From: Aquatica leii
Lineage: Eukaryota; Arthropoda; Insecta; Coleoptera; Lampyridae
Assembly: GCA_035610365.1 (NCBI GenBank)
Contig: CM069439.1
Span: 6,572,001 to 6,636,000 of the forward strand
Length of the DNA: 64,000 nt
Reading direction: 5' to 3'
Positions 33,195 to 45,479 of the stretch are shown here, in pieces. Under the pieces are notes generated by a model that was given only the letters and a program-made list of their open reading frames with translations, was not told the DNA's origin and did not search any database. A program made the position numbers and the translations under genes. Within the stretch, counting starts at the first letter, position 1. Each line of letters opens with the position of its first letter.

Positions 33195-34005
33195 TAACAT
33201 TTATTTTTTACGGCTCTTCACAAAAAAATCTAACCGAGTCAAACCGCAGCTGGGTGGTAGCCAATTGATAGCTCCGTAACGGCAGATTATTTGACCCTCA
33301 AAGAAAGATTGCAAAAGACCGATTGTTTCCTTTGCTATGTGGCAAGTTGTACCGTCCTGTTGAAACCAAGTGTTGTGTGTGTCGTCCTCTTGAATTCTGA
33401 TTAACAAAGACTCGTATATCGTGGTTTGGTAACGCTCCCCATTGACTGCAAAAGCGGCTCTTTCCTCATTTTTGAAAAAACGAAGTACTGATGCCACCGG
33501 TCCAAAAATCCACACCAAACAGTCACTGGTTGTGGATGCATTGGCTACTCTATGGATACGTGTGGATTTTCTGAGTCTCAAATGCGAAAATTTTGCTTGT
33601 TGACATAGCCTTCGATGTAGAAATGAGCTTTACCTGAAAAGATTATGTTTCGGTAAAAATGCTCAGTTTCTTCCAAGCTTTCGATAGCCCAATTAGCGAA
33701 CGGAAAATGTTGCGGATGGCCAGTTTGCTTCAGCTCCTGCATTAATTGAACTTTGTACTGTTTCGTACCGAGATCTTTATGCAACATTCTCATTACAGAA
33801 CTTCGTGAAATGTTCAATTTTTGACAACGATGGCGTGTTGATGTTGATGAATGCACAGACACATTTCAAGCAACAGTATCGGCTGTACGCGCTGTACATG
33901 CACATGCAAATGTTTGTTTATCTGATAACGATTCAGTTTCACGAACTCGTGTCACAAATTAATCCACAAAGCTTTGAAGACATTTCATTTGGCACGTAAA
34001 TTTCT
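33195..34005 (-). pseudogene. Tc1/mariner-superfamily transposase (Tc3-type), degraded
   Basis: From 34005 downward: VTRVRETESLSDK (basic linker), SVHSSTSTRHRCQKLNISRS and SVMRMLHKDLGTKQYKVQLM (second HTH), FANWAIESLEETEHFYRNI, IIFSGKAHFYIEGYVNKQNF (first catalytic position, SDEAHF in the family but here SGKAHF, so the Asp is lost), then after a shift NGERYQTTIYE, NTWFQQDGTTCHIA (second Asp in QDG) and WLPPSCGLTRLDFFV (family PPRSCDLTPLDFF; the usual D is G). Two of the three acids are therefore mutated. Confidence 0.85.
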
Positions 34006-34009
34006 TACA

Positions 34010-35510
34010 GTTTGGGTAGAAAACCATTTTGGAAGTAATTTCATAAAAAGTTTTTTTTCTTTAATTTTATCTAGCTTTGATAAATATTATAGACCTTTCT
34101 ATATTTTGTTGGACAATTCCGAGCTGGTTTTTAGGTAACGAAACGTTTAAGAACTTTAAATTGAACATCACCGAGAACTTTATTGCCTACCATTGATTTA
34201 CATTGTAGTTCAGTCAGTTCAGTGTAATCCGTTTACTAAGTGGAATACTGTGCGGCGGGATGCGTTCACAATAATTAAATAGAATATGGCGACGTAATTT
34301 AGTTCGATGACTTAATTAATGTATCCAATGAGATTTTAGTTGGCGTATGTAGATAAAACGATGCAATTACAAACAATGTACATGGAATGCAGCGGAGTTT
34401 TAATCAACGCAATCCATTGTTGTACAATGATTACTGTGTGCAGCTTTTGTAAATAAAACGTTGTCGATAACCGTTTGCATGAATGGTTATTTTGCTTTGG
34501 ATTTTACGGTTTCTGAATTTAATAGAAGTGAAACGTTGAATAAGTTCTATTCTTAGACACAGATTTGTGTTAAGGTGGTTTTTTTATTGGTCAATTTTTA
34601 GAGCGGTCAAAATAACGTGCGCATTGAATATTAACAATTTCTTGCTGAGGTTAACTGAAGAGATAAAATTTGTCGTAGACAAAACGAAGTAGACGTGACT
34701 GCGTTTACCAAACACTCTATAGAAATAATCCAAACGAACTACACGACGGGGTAATTTGTCACTGGTTGATAGCTTTCTATTTTATGACATAAGTAAATCA
34801 ACACTTCATTTGCAATCTATTCTTTGTGTTTTGTCCAATAAGAAATTTATTATTGCGAAAGCTTTCATTTAGCAACTCTCCAATAGTTGTATTTGATTTG
34901 GCTCACAATACAAAACCTTATTTACTGCATCAATACATTTTTCCGAATACATCATTCAATATACGTTGGGTTTTATGGGTTGGGGTGGGTACAAAGGACG
35001 GTAAAAATAACTGCTTTATTTATTACTCAAAAGTCTAGATTCTAGAATTTACATTTTTTCACTTGTGCAAAATACATAAAATTTACATCCAGCTTTAAAT
35101 TTCTTTCTTATTATCATATATTACGCTATTGAAAAGAAAACACGTTGAAAGAAAATAATAAATATTACATCGAAAGCTTGATCTCTTTGGACCACTTCAC
35201 ATAAACGTACTTTTTTAATAACTAAAATATACATACATTCTACTAGTTTATCAACCTACTTCTTATAAAAGCTTTACAATCAATGCGCTTGTGTCACTGC
35301 TTAGATTTATATAGGATGTTCTGTTTAGAAAAACGACAGAGACTTAGTTTTTGCATCAGTGTCTGATTACTACAGCGCAGAGGCGTAACTAGCAATTAAA
35401 GCGTCTAGTCAATCAACAAAAGCGCACGAGTAAAACTAAAAAATAGAAATCACATTTACTATGTTGTTTGACTTACATTTGTTAAATCTAACCCATATAG
35501 CACAAGTACC
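34010..35510. other. no recognisable gene
   Basis: AT-rich unique DNA. A 70-codon frame at 34826-35038 has no recognisable motif. Confidence 0.5.
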
Positions 35511-35812
35511 TATTATGTATGTATAGTGGGTGCGTGTTGAGGAATGTGAAGGTGGCTCAGATAACGTATGCGAAAGCGAGCGGGTATCGCGGACTAGATT
35601 AAAGGTCAAGCGCGCGCTTGTGATAACAGGGAAATACAAACTTTTGTTTATATACTTTTTCGAATATGGGTGGTGGGCGTTAATTAAATACAATTAGAAG
35701 AATCATAGTAACAATAAATTTAAAAAATATTAATAAAGAAAAAAAATTAAATAAATAACTAAATTTGAAAAAATAAATAAATAATAAACAATAAGTAATA
35801 ACAAAAGGGGAA

Positions 35813-36580
35813 AGGGATAAATAAAAGAGAGAGAGAGGAAGAGGAAAGAGAAAGGCAACAAATATTTGAAAGACGAAAGAAAACAATAAGATCACCAGAC
35901 GTTAATAAGATATCGGAGGAGAACGAAGGAAAAACCTCAAGAACAGAAGGAGGAAGAAAAGAAATGGAGGAGTTAAAATAATTAATGAGAGAAATGATGA
36001 AACAGATGGAAGAAGGCAAGATGCAAGGAATAAGACAAGAAATCAAAGAAATGAGAAAAGAAATGGGAGAAAGAAAGAAGAAGTGGGAGAAAGAAAAAGA
36101 GAAACTGGTGGAGAGAATAGAAAAACTGGAGAAAAAAGCGGAAGACGAGGAAAGATGGAAAAGAAAAAATAATATCGTGATAAAGGAGTGGAGAAGTGAA
36201 AAACCACAAAAAGATTTAGCAGTGATGTTAAATGTAAAAGTAGAGGTGAAAAAAGTGACAGTAATAAACAAAGAGAAGAAAAATGAGATGGTGGTGGCGG
36301 AAATCGGAGGATGGGAGGAAAAACAGAAGGTAATGGAGGAGAAGAAGAAATTAAAGAATACAAGAATATATATGTCACGATTTAACATGGGAGGAAAGAA
36401 GAGTGCAAAGAGAAATAATGAACATAGCGATGGAAAGAAGAGCGGAAGGAAAAAGAGTATGGGTAGGGTACAGAAAGATGGAGATAGACGGAGACAGATA
36501 CATATGGAACGACAAGGATAGGGGACTGTGCAGAGAAAGAGAAGAGAAAGTGGGGAACCAAAAGGCAAAAACTAAAGGGC
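35813..36580 (+). pseudogene. LINE ORF1: coiled coil and RRM-type RNA-binding protein, broken
   Basis: The start codon seen in copy 3 (MNKREREEEE) is ATA here, and a TAA follows MEELK near 35978. The first ~120 residues are a Glu/Lys/Met heptad-rich coiled coil (REMMKQMEEGKMQGIRQEIK). Then comes RKNNIVIKEW (RRM first strand), KDLAVMLN, a KKVTVINKEKKNEMVVAEI strand and, shifted, TRIY.S with the C-terminal TWEERRVQREI block around 36390. ORF1 proteins of this type trimerise through the coil and act as nucleic-acid chaperones in the RNP. Copy 3 retains a longer intact version. Confidence 0.8.
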
Positions 36581-37885
36581 AAAGGGGTGGTAAAGGAGGG
36601 AAAGTTGACGAAACGGCAAAGAAAAGGAATAATGAAAGATGGAAATGGAAAAGAAAAGAAGGGAGAAAAAGAAAGTAAGGAAGAAGCACGGGGGGAGGTG
36701 AGTGAGCTGAGAGTATTGTTTTGGAACGTACCAGGAATAAAAAACAAGGAACATGATTTCTGGAAGTACATCAAGGAACAGGATGTAGTGGGATTACAGG
36801 AAACATGGATGGAAGAAAAAGAATGGGAGTGGTGGAAAAAGAGTTGCCAGAGGAATTTGAGTGGGCAACATGCAGAAAGAGAAAAGAAAAAAGGGAGAGC
36901 AAAGGGGGTATAATAACGGGAATAAGAAAAAATGGTTGAACCAGGAAAAAGAAGGAGAAAGTGCAACAGAGAAGAGGAGTTGTAGAAAGGAACATGCAGT
37001 GGGGAAAAACAAAAACAAAAGTGGTGACGGTTTATAGCAGTAGAATGAAAGAGACAAGGAAAAACTTAGAAGAGATGATAGAAGAGAGGGAAGAGGGATT
37101 GATAATAGTAGGAGGGGACTTCAACGCAAGAATAGGGGAAGAGGGAGAATACAAGAAAGAAAAGGGACGGGAAAGAGACAAACAAAGGACAAGGTGATAA
37201 ATAAAGAGGGAGAGGAACTGCTGGAATTGTGCAACGAAAAAGGGTGGGAAATAATGAACGGGAACAGAGAAGATGATGGAAAGGGAGAATTTACGTACAT
37301 AGGAGGAAGGGGAGAATCAATAATAGATTTTGTAATGACAAATGAAGAGGCCGCAGAAAAGGTAAAGACATTTAAGGTGGGAGAAAGAGTAGAGTCAGAC
37401 CATCAACCACTGGAATTGACAATGGAAGGAAGGGAAAGAGAAGAGAGAGAGGAAGAGGAGAAGTACATAACTAAAAAAAAGTGGACAGAAGAGAGTATAA
37501 AAAGATATAAAGAGAGAATAGGGAAAACGGTATGGATAGGGAAGGAAGTACAAGAAAGTGTAGAGGAAATGAGCGAGATGAGAGTCAGATTTAGAAAATG
37601 GAATGGGGAGAAAACTGGATGGAAGAAATGGTGGGATAAGGAATGCAAGGAAGCAAAGAAAAAGGCAAGAAGAGCATTAAGACAGTGGAAAAAAGGGAAG
37701 AAAGAAAAAGAAGAATACAAAGAAGCAGTAAAAATATACAAAAAAACATGCGATAGAAAGAAGGAGGAAAACAAAAAGAAACAAGAGGAGCAGATTAAAG
37801 GAATAAAAACGGAAGAAGATGTATGGAAGTACCTAAAGAAGCAGAGGAAAAAAAAACAGGACGACAAAGGGAATAAAAATTAAAG
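36580..37885 (+). pseudogene. LINE ORF2 endonuclease domain (APE-type), frameshifted
   Basis: In shifting frames: LRVLFWNVPGIKNKEHDF (strand with the catalytic Asn), VVGLQETWMEEKEW (catalytic Glu in QETW), a block around KREKKKGRAKG, VVTVYSSRMKE, LIIVGGDFNARIGE (GDFNA motif with catalytic Asp and Asn), and FTYIGGRGESIIDFVMTNEE and VESDHQPLEL (SDH motif with the catalytic Asp-His pair). These are the APE hallmarks that nick target DNA to prime reverse transcription. A Lys/Glu-rich linker to the RT follows (37480-37880). Frames change near 36910, 37195 and 37885. Confidence 0.85.
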
Positions 37886-37886
37886 A

Positions 37887-39858
37887 ATGGGAGATATATT
37901 TTCGGAACCTGTTGGGAGGGGAAGAACAAAAGCAGGAAAAAGAAAAAGGAAAGACGCGGTAGTAAGACAAGAAGAAGGAGATAGGGATAGAATAGGAGAG
38001 GAAGAAGTAATAGAGGCGATAAAGAATATAAAAAAAGGAAAGGCGACAGGAGAAGATGGGATACAAGGAGAAGAGTGGATATACGGGGGAGAAAATGTAG
38101 CAAAAAGGATGACGGAAATAATAAACAAAATATGGAAAGGGGAAGGATTCTCAGAGAGATGGAGAGAGGGAATAATATGCCCAATACATAAAAAAGGCGA
38201 AAAAAAGAAAGTCGAGAATTATAGAGGGGTAACATTACTGAGCTCGGCATACAAATTGTACGCGACAATACTGCAAGAAAGATTACAGAAGGAAATAGAG
38301 GAAAGAAGTTTGGTACCAGACGGACAAGCGGGATTCAGAAAAGGAAGAAGGGCGATAGACAACATATGTATAATGAAACACTTAGCAAATAAAGAACTAG
38401 AAAAAAAAGAGGGAAAATGGTAGCACTATTCGTAGACCTAAAAGCTGCTTTTAACAAAGTGAATAGGGAAAAGCTGTGGGAATATATGAAAAGAAAAAAA
38501 ATCAATGAAAGATTAAGACAAAGAATAGAGGAAATATACGAAGAAACGAGAAGCAGGGTTAAAGTGAATGGGGAAGAGAGTGAGAAATTCATAACAAAGA
38601 GAGGGTTGAGACAGGGATGTCCACTGAGCCCAAGCCTGTTCTCGGTATATACGGGGGATCTGGAAGAGACAATGAGAGGACAACAGACAGGAGGGATAGT
38701 GGTAGGGAAAGCTAAGGTATGGTCGTTGGCGTATGCGGATGACATAGTGCTGGTGGCTAAGGAGGAAAAGGAAATGAAAGAGATGATGAAAACGCTAGAA
38801 AAATATATAAAAAAAAAAAAGAATTGGAAGTAAAGACGGAGAAAACAAAGATAATGATATTTAGAAAAGGAGGGGGGAAAGAAAAAGAGAGGAGTGGAGA
38901 TGGAGTGATGAGGAAGTGCAACAAGTGAAGGAATTTACATACCTGGGCTACACGATGAAACAGGATAATAAAGAGGGAGAACACATAAAGGAAAGGGTGA
39001 AGAAAGGAAACAGGCTAATAGGACAAGTATGGGGTGTGGGGGAAAGAATATTCAAGATGGATATAAAAAGAAGAAGATTGCTGTTCGAAAAATTAATAAA
39101 GGGGGTGGTAATGTATGGAGCGGAAATATGGGGCTGGAAGGAGTGGAGGGAGGTACAGGGGCTACAGGAAAAATACTGGAGATGGGTGTTAGGATTGGAC
39201 AGGGATACACCGGGGTATATTGTGAGAGAGGAGGTTCAGATAGAAAAAATAAGGATCGAGACAGGAAAAAGAGCAATAAAATACGAGGAAGAAATGAGGG
39301 AAAGAACAGATTGCAAAATTCTGCAATAATGTTGGAAAGAGATAAAGGGAGGGAAAGTGAAGTACGGGCAGGAGGGCAGAGAAGAGTATTACAAAAGAAA
39401 CGGGTACGCGAGTGAAGAAGTGGAGAGATTAAGAGAAGAGGGGGTAGGGACAAGAGAAGAAATAATAAGGAGAGATAGAGACATCAAAGAAAAACAAGAA
39501 AGATGGACAAAGATAAAGAGAGCAGATATAATAGGAATTATAAAGATATCAAGGGTGAAGGGGTGCCGGAATATTTAAAAGACGGTGTGATTAAAAGCAA
39601 CAAAAAAAAATGGTGGCAAGGTTCAGATGTGGCAACGAGGAGTTAGGGAACAAATACTGGAAGGAAGAACCAGAAAAGTTGTGCAGGCTATGTGGTGAAG
39701 AAACGGAAGATCTGAACCACATGAGAGAAAAAAGAGATGCAGGAACTAAGAGAAGAGGTGAGGAAAACAGTGGATATCTTAGATGAAAACGGAAAAGGAG
39801 CGGAATGGATGGAGGAAGTATGGAGCAGGAGGAAAAAGTTAAGGGGGGAGAAGGGATA
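37887..39858 (+). pseudogene. LINE ORF2 reverse transcriptase and C-terminal knuckle, frameshifted
   Basis: RT motifs in order: KGKATGEDGIQGEEW, WREGIICPIHKKGEKK with ENYRGVTLLSSAYKLY, PDGQAGFRKGRRAID, FVDLKAAFNKV (motif A with catalytic Asp), GLRQGCPLSPSLFS (B), LAYADDIVLVA (C, the YADD catalytic pair), KTKIMIF (D) and FTYLGYTM (E). Then GAEIWGWKEW and the charged C-terminal domain with CRLCGEETEDLNHM. A frameshift near 38420, one in the A-rich tract near 38815, and a stop at 39328 (CAA to TAA relative to copy 1) break it. Catalytic residues are conserved. Confidence 0.9.
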
Positions 39859-39952
39859 AGAAAATGTAATATATATGTAATGTAATAACACGACCAAATT
39901 TGTAAGCCAAAGGGCAATGAATAAAGTTAAACTTATATATGTATGTATAGTG

Positions 39953-41310
39953 TACACAGTGGCGGCTGATGGTCGATGGTGATAGAAGGTTATTTCAATA
40001 TTAAAACTTGAACAAAATCGCTAGTCATTGACCAAATTACCTAATGGAGAAACCACCACTTAGTGTAGATATGTAAACACATCGTATGTACTTATACGAG
40101 CAATGTACGCCCACTGTACGTACATAATGCATTCAATTGACACTGATTTGTGCACAATATGCTTTTAAAAACTTTAACGTGATTAGGATTTGAACTTTGC
40201 TACTGTCCGTTACCAACCATCTTTTATATTGGGCCCCCTTGGCAACAACGATGTCACCACGGTTAACTACGATGTCGGTGAGTGAGCGTGGTTGAGGAAA
40301 TTATAATAGTAGAAAAAAAATAGGGGCCACTCCTCGTATTGGTTAGATCATCGCCTCGGAGACACCAAGGGTACGTCTAAATGAGAGAATAGGATAAATC
40401 AAAAAAAGTCAATCAACGAGAAACTTAACAAGCGTATTATAATCTATCCAACAATAACATGTACTACCACCACTTATTTTTTTAACAAAATAGTATTTTA
40501 AATACTTTATTAATAAGTAAAACAGGGCACTACTGGTTAACAAGTTAACACCGTTATTAAGTTTCAACACTAAAATTCCACATTTCAATCACCGTAAAGT
40601 TATATCGTAAAATCGATCAACTATTTCGTATACATGCAGTCGCAAACAAATTAATAATTACCAAATATAATTAATAACAATGTTAAAATGAGTACTAATT
40701 AAAAATTATCCCACCGAAGTTCTTTATAAAAAGTACCAAGCGTCAGCTACCTCTAAAGCTATTCACGAGACTGGCGTGTTATGTAAGCTTACCTGTAGGG
40801 CGTAGTTTTCCAACATCTGGCTTTGACTACGGTTTAACAATCAAAGTAACTTAAATGGTATAACGTCAGCTTACTCAAGACAACTTTATAATATAAAGAT
40901 AAAGGCGTTTTATAATTACAACTGAAAGTAAAGTGAGTTAGTATGATCTTTAATTAAACTCTTGATGGATACAGTTTAACATAAGTAGTACGGTGTAACC
41001 AAATTAAAAAAATGCTTAATAAGTAAATAAGAAATTGAATACAATTACGAGATTTATGTATACAATAATTGTTAGAAAAGTTATAGTGAGGCGCGAGTCA
41101 CTTATCGCCATCGACGAATACTTAGCGATATCCACAGATGTAAAACGTTTGACTTGGATAACACAGATCCCAGAGGTTATTGGATATGCGACACCATTTC
41201 CGGGGAAATTACTCTTTTGCAGATTATTGAGGTTTGAATAGTTGCCTCGACTCGAGCAAACTTGCTATAAAAATCTTAAAAGTATTAAAAGCAACATGGC
41301 ATTTTATATT
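39953..41310. other. no recognisable gene; possible hAT-like terminus
   Basis: Starts just after the LINE target duplication. CAGTGGCGGCTGATGG at 39957 resembles a hAT 5' terminus, but I found no matching inverse end or 8-bp duplication. The rest is AT-rich without a coding signature. Confidence 0.4.
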
Positions 41311-44300
41311 TGTAAGTTCCAATTCAATCAAAAATCGCTTTAATCTCGCCAGTATATAGAGCAATTCTTTATTCTAACGAAATTGCTAAAAGCATAATAA
41401 AAATAACAGACAATGAAAATTAAATAGAAAGAAGAATTACTTACAATTTAGCGGATAGCCGTATTGAATTGAGTTTAGTTAGAATTACGACTTTTAGAAA
41501 TTGAATGAGTAATGACATGTAAAAACTCCTTTTAGAAAAATTGAAACCTGGAGACCAAAAGAAAAAGCTTAAAAGAAGACAGAAGCTCAGGATCAAACAC
41601 CACAACCAACCCACTGTTATAGAAAAACCCAATCCAGATGAAGAGAAAGAGTTTACCGACGTGCCACCGAGTAGTGAGGTCTTTGAGAAAAGAGTTGTCA
41701 ACACGCCTAGTAGCCCTAGAGAACACAATCAAATTATTCCAAGAGAAAAGGTACGTCTAAGAAGTGGACATTAGCAATCGCATGAAGCGGAAATGCCTAA
41801 TTATCAGAAAACAAGAAAAGAATCTTCTTCAGAAAGCACTCAACAAACCCGCGACGGTAAGAGTAAAAAGTTTTGCCAAGCGGCAAGGACCAAGAGTCAT
41901 AAAGACGGAATAAAACCCTAACTTCTGGTGCTCAAATCCCTTCTTAATATAATCCCCAAAACTAAGGAACTGAAGAAGTAGAAAGAACTAACTCAAGTAT
42001 ATATCAGAAGTTAAATGTGGATTTGCGAAATCAGAAAGAGAAAAGTAAAGGAGAAGAAATCTGTTAGTGTGCCAACAAGTCAACTACGGACGGTATGAGA
42101 TTTTTCCCACCAAGTAAACAGGCAGATCTAAGAAAAGAAAACAAACAAACAAAACTCAAAGAAAAGGATTCTGATTGCAAATTGTCATAAGTCGAGTTAC
42201 TTAAAAGACAAAGAAACCAATCAGTAATTCAAAAGTCACATCACATTCCAAAAAGCTAAAGACTACCTGAGTGTACCAACCACAGTAAAGTCTAACCCGC
42301 ATAATGTGAATGCCAATTCAATTAAAAATCGCTTTAAACTCGCCAGTATATAGAACAATTCATAATTTAAGCGAAAACGTTCAAAGCGTAATAAAAATAA
42401 GCGACGATGAAAATTAAATAGAAAGAAGAATTGCTTGCAATTTAGCGGACAAGCGTCTTATCAAAATCGACCGTTCACAACGATTTAAATATGCAAGCGA
42501 AAGCATAAATAGCCACCGACGCATTCCCTTCCCGTAAGTGGCGATTAAATCTAAGATTTTCTGTCCAGTGGGGCTTGCAACCAGCGGCGTAGTAAAATTT
42601 AGTTACAGTTAGAGTTAGTGAAAATGAATCAGCAGTGGCATTTAACATATCTTCCTCAGCGAAATTAAAACTTGAAGACGACGAGACAAAGCTTAAAACA
42701 AGAGAAGTTTAGGCATACGCTAAGGATCAAACCTTAAAAACCACAACCAACCCATTTTCAAAGGAAAACCCAATCCAAATGATAAGAAAGAGCTTGCCAA
42801 CGTAAGGAATACCAAGTAGAGAGGTATTTTAGAAAATATTAGTCAAAGCGCCTAAAACACCTACAGAAGAAGAAAAGACTAAGAAGGAAAAGGTACTTCT
42901 AAGAAGTGGACATGCTTCTTAACAGTCGCTTGAAGCGGAGATGCCTAAGCACCAGAAAAAGAAAAAAGAGTTCTTCTCAGAGAACACTCAACGAACCTAC
43001 AATGGTAAGACTAAGAAGTGAGAAGTTTTGGCAAGCGCCATAGTCCAAGAGCCTTAAAAACCAAATGAAATCCCAACCTCCAGTGATCAAGCCCCTTCTT
43101 AATATAATCTCCAAAACTAAGAAACTAAAAAAGTAAAAAGAAGAAACTCAAGTATACATCGTATGTTGAACGTGGATATGTGGAATCAAAAAGAGAAAAG
43201 TAAAGGAGAAAAACTGTGTTAGCTGTGCGAAAAAATCCAACCAAGCAAACAAGCAGACCCTAAAAATCTAACAAAAAAAACCAACGAAGAAATCTCAAAG
43301 AAGAGGGTTCTGATTGCAAGTCGGCATAAGTCGGGTTACCTAAAAGGCAAAGAAACCAATTAATAGTCCAAAGGTCAAAACAACATAATCTAAACAGCTA
43401 AACACTACCTGAATGTACCAAACAAAGTAAAGTCCAACCCGCATAATGTGAATGCCAATTCAATCAAAAATCGTCTTAATTTCACTAGTATAGAGAACAA
43501 TTCATCATTCCAGCAAACTCGCTAAAAGCGTAATAGAAATAACCGACGATAGAAAATTAAACAGAAAAAAGAATTATTTACAATTTAGCGGACAGGCGTC
43601 TTATCAAAATAGACCGTTTACAGCAACTTAAAATATGCAAGTAAAAGTACAAACCACCACTGACGCGATCCCCTCCCGTAAATGTCGAATAAATATAAGA
43701 TTATCCAACCAGTGGGGTTTGCAACCAGCGGGGTAGTAACATTTAGTTAAAATTACGATTTTGGGAAAAGACGACGAAAAAAAGTTTAAAAAAAGACAGT
43801 CGTTTAAGCATACGTCAAGGATCACACCTTAAAAACCATAACTAACCCACTTAAAACCCAACCCAGATGAAAAGAAAGAACTTACCGACGTGAGAAATGC
43901 AAAGTAAAGAAGTCTTTGAGAAAAGAGTTGCTAAAGTAGCTAGAAGGCTAGAACACAACCAAATCATTCCAAGAGAGAAAAGGTACTTTTAAGAAGTGGA
44001 CATCAACATGCATAAGCACCAGAAAACGAGAAAAGAGCCTTCCTCAGAAAACAAAGAACGAATCCACGACCATAAGAAGTAAGCAGTTTTGGCAAGCGCC
44101 AAGAACCAAGAGCTCTAAAAACCAAATGAAACTCCAATGTTTAGTGATCAAGTCCTCTCTTAGTATAATCCCCAAAATTAAGAAACTGAAGAATTGAAAA
44201 GAAGAAACTCAAGTATATATCCGAAGTTAAATGGTGGTATGCGAAATCAGGAAAAGAAATGTAAAGGAGAAGAATTATTTTAGTTGTGCCAAAAAGTTGT

Positions 44301-44555
44301 CTATGCACGGTATAAGATTTTCCCCACCAAGCAAACAAGCAGACCCTAAATATCTAAGCAAAGAAAACCAACGAAGAAATCTCAAGGAAGAGGATTCAGA
44401 TTGCAAGTCGACGTAAGTCGGGTTATCTAAGAGCCAAAGAAACTGATCAGTAATCCAAAGGTTATGATAACATAATCCGAAAAGCTAAACACTACCTGAG
44501 TGTACCAAACAAAGTAAAGTCCAATCCGCTTAATGTGAATGCCAATTAAAGCTTT
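41310..44555 (+). repeat. three tandem diverged units of about 1.0-1.1 kb
   Basis: The block GCCAATTCAATCAAAAATCG followed by CGCCAGTATATAGA and ACAATTTAGCGGA recurs at about 41322, 42308 and 43449, with a fourth start (GAATGCCAATT) at 44537 where the array ends. Within each unit the same order follows: an AAGACGACGA/AAAAAGTTT patch, CACAACCAACCCA, AAACCCAA.CCAGATGA, GAGGTCTTTGAGAAAAGAGTT, AAGAAGTGGACAT, ACCAAGAGCC, AACTCAAGTATAT, CCAAGCAAACAAGCAGA and AAAGTCCAACCCGCATAATG. Units differ by many substitutions and indels. Read forward, they are strongly C- and A-biased and G/T-poor. Confidence 0.88.
41541..41774 (+). CDS. Lys/Pro/Glu-rich ORF within the first tandem unit, unrecognised
   Basis: An open frame of 77 codons: MKPGDQKKKLKRRQKLRIKH, then VIEKPNPDEEKEFTDVPPS, EVFEKRVVNTP and EKVRLRSGH. 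The equivalent positions in units 2 and 3 preserve fragments (EKPNP, GVFEK-like and RSGH) but with stops and shifts. A GAGAAAAG|GTACGT donor-like site lies at 41749. This could be the remnant of a tandemly duplicated charged exon, or chance coding in a biased repeat. I do not recognise the family. Confidence 0.25.
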   Translation: MKPGDQKKKLKRRQKLRIKHHNQPTVIEKPNPDEEKEFTDVPPSSEVFEKRVVNTPSSPREHNQIIPREKVRLRSGH

Positions 44556-45470
44556 ATGTATTAGTAGTACTATGGTAGTACCCAGTGCCGGATTTATATT
44601 TTTTTAAGTTAGGCAACTTAGGTTGTGCCGCACCTATCATTTTTTGTATCTGTTTATCTAAGCAATAATTATTATTTATTCTACTAGACCGCTGTCGCCC
44701 ATAGGCCGCTGTCGCCTATTGGCCGCGGCTTCTAGTTATTACTCATCTACATATTTATATCTGGCTTCAGATGAACATCTGCAAGATTTAAATTGTGGCG
44801 TTTACCCAAATGTTTTGGTCTACAATAATTTGTAGTCTGTCATTAAAAAAATTTCTATTATAGATCCATCCACAATCAATTGTTGAGATAATGGAAACAT
44901 AAATAGTCTATAAGAACTTTAACTTTAACGTTATTTTAATGTACAAAAGCATAATATAAAAATAAACGAGTTTTTGTGCGTGATATCTTTATATTTAGTG
45001 CCGTATTACATTTATTTGACGCAGCTTTAATTGAGTAATTATTTTAAGTAGCTTTTTCGAGTAAACCTAACAAGAAAACAGGTAGCGTGTCTTTTATAAC
45101 GTTATTTACTGTTATTCCCAATCGTAATACACCTCGCTAGAAATTGCGTGTTGTTTTGAACATAAAAAACATATCTGCGTTAACACTTACATAAAAAATG
45201 AAAAAACTTTTATTTCTATTTTTATTGAAGAAATTTCCATATTAGATGTCGGTAATTATGAATGACGGCAATTGTATTAAAAACATTTCAACAAATTCGC
45301 CAAAAAGTTCCGGAAATCAAAAAAAAAAGATTTTAAACAAAATAAAGGCATTTATAAAAAAAAATCATATTTTGAATTTATTACGCTAAGATAGTTTAAA
45401 TATGTTGGGTGACTAAAATTAACGTAAGATCTAATAGCGAAGGCTTCTACGGCCGAAGTCTATATTAAGA
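44556..45470. other. no recognisable gene; possible hAT-like terminus
   Basis: CAGTGCCGGATTTATA at about 44591 looks like a hAT 5' terminus; no partner end was found. A short repeat CCGCTGTCGCC (44691, 44707) and GGCCGCGGC follow. Otherwise AT-rich. Confidence 0.35.
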
Positions 45471-45479
45471 TGAGAACGT

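Larger units (their letters stand above)
35529..39937 (+). mobile_element. LINE copy 2, full length, 15-bp target duplication
   Basis: TATGTATGTATAGTG flanks both sides exactly (35514-35528 and 39938-39952). The 5' end begins GGTGCGTGTTGAGG, a G-rich start unlike the AT-rich flank, followed by a ~280-bp leader, ORF1 (coiled coil plus RRM), ORF2 (APE endonuclease and RT) and the 3' end AATAAAGTTAAACTTATA. The coding strand is extremely purine-rich. There is no RNase H. The ORF1 layout resembles L1-type ORF1, but clade assignment needs an RT tree. Multiple frameshifts make this copy defective. Confidence 0.9.

Noticed and set aside
35759-36966. Long reverse-strand ORFs rich in Ser/Phe/Leu/Pro (up to 269 codons)
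   Set aside because: They are antisense to the purine-rich LINE coding strand; pyrimidine-rich complements rarely contain stops. The forward strand carries the real domains. The same applies at 37.4-39.9 kb and to forward-strand shadows at 60.4-63.3 kb.
39957-39975. hAT element start (CAGTGGCGGC)
   Set aside because: No inverse partner or 8-bp duplication was found; the same holds for CAGTGCCGG at 44591.
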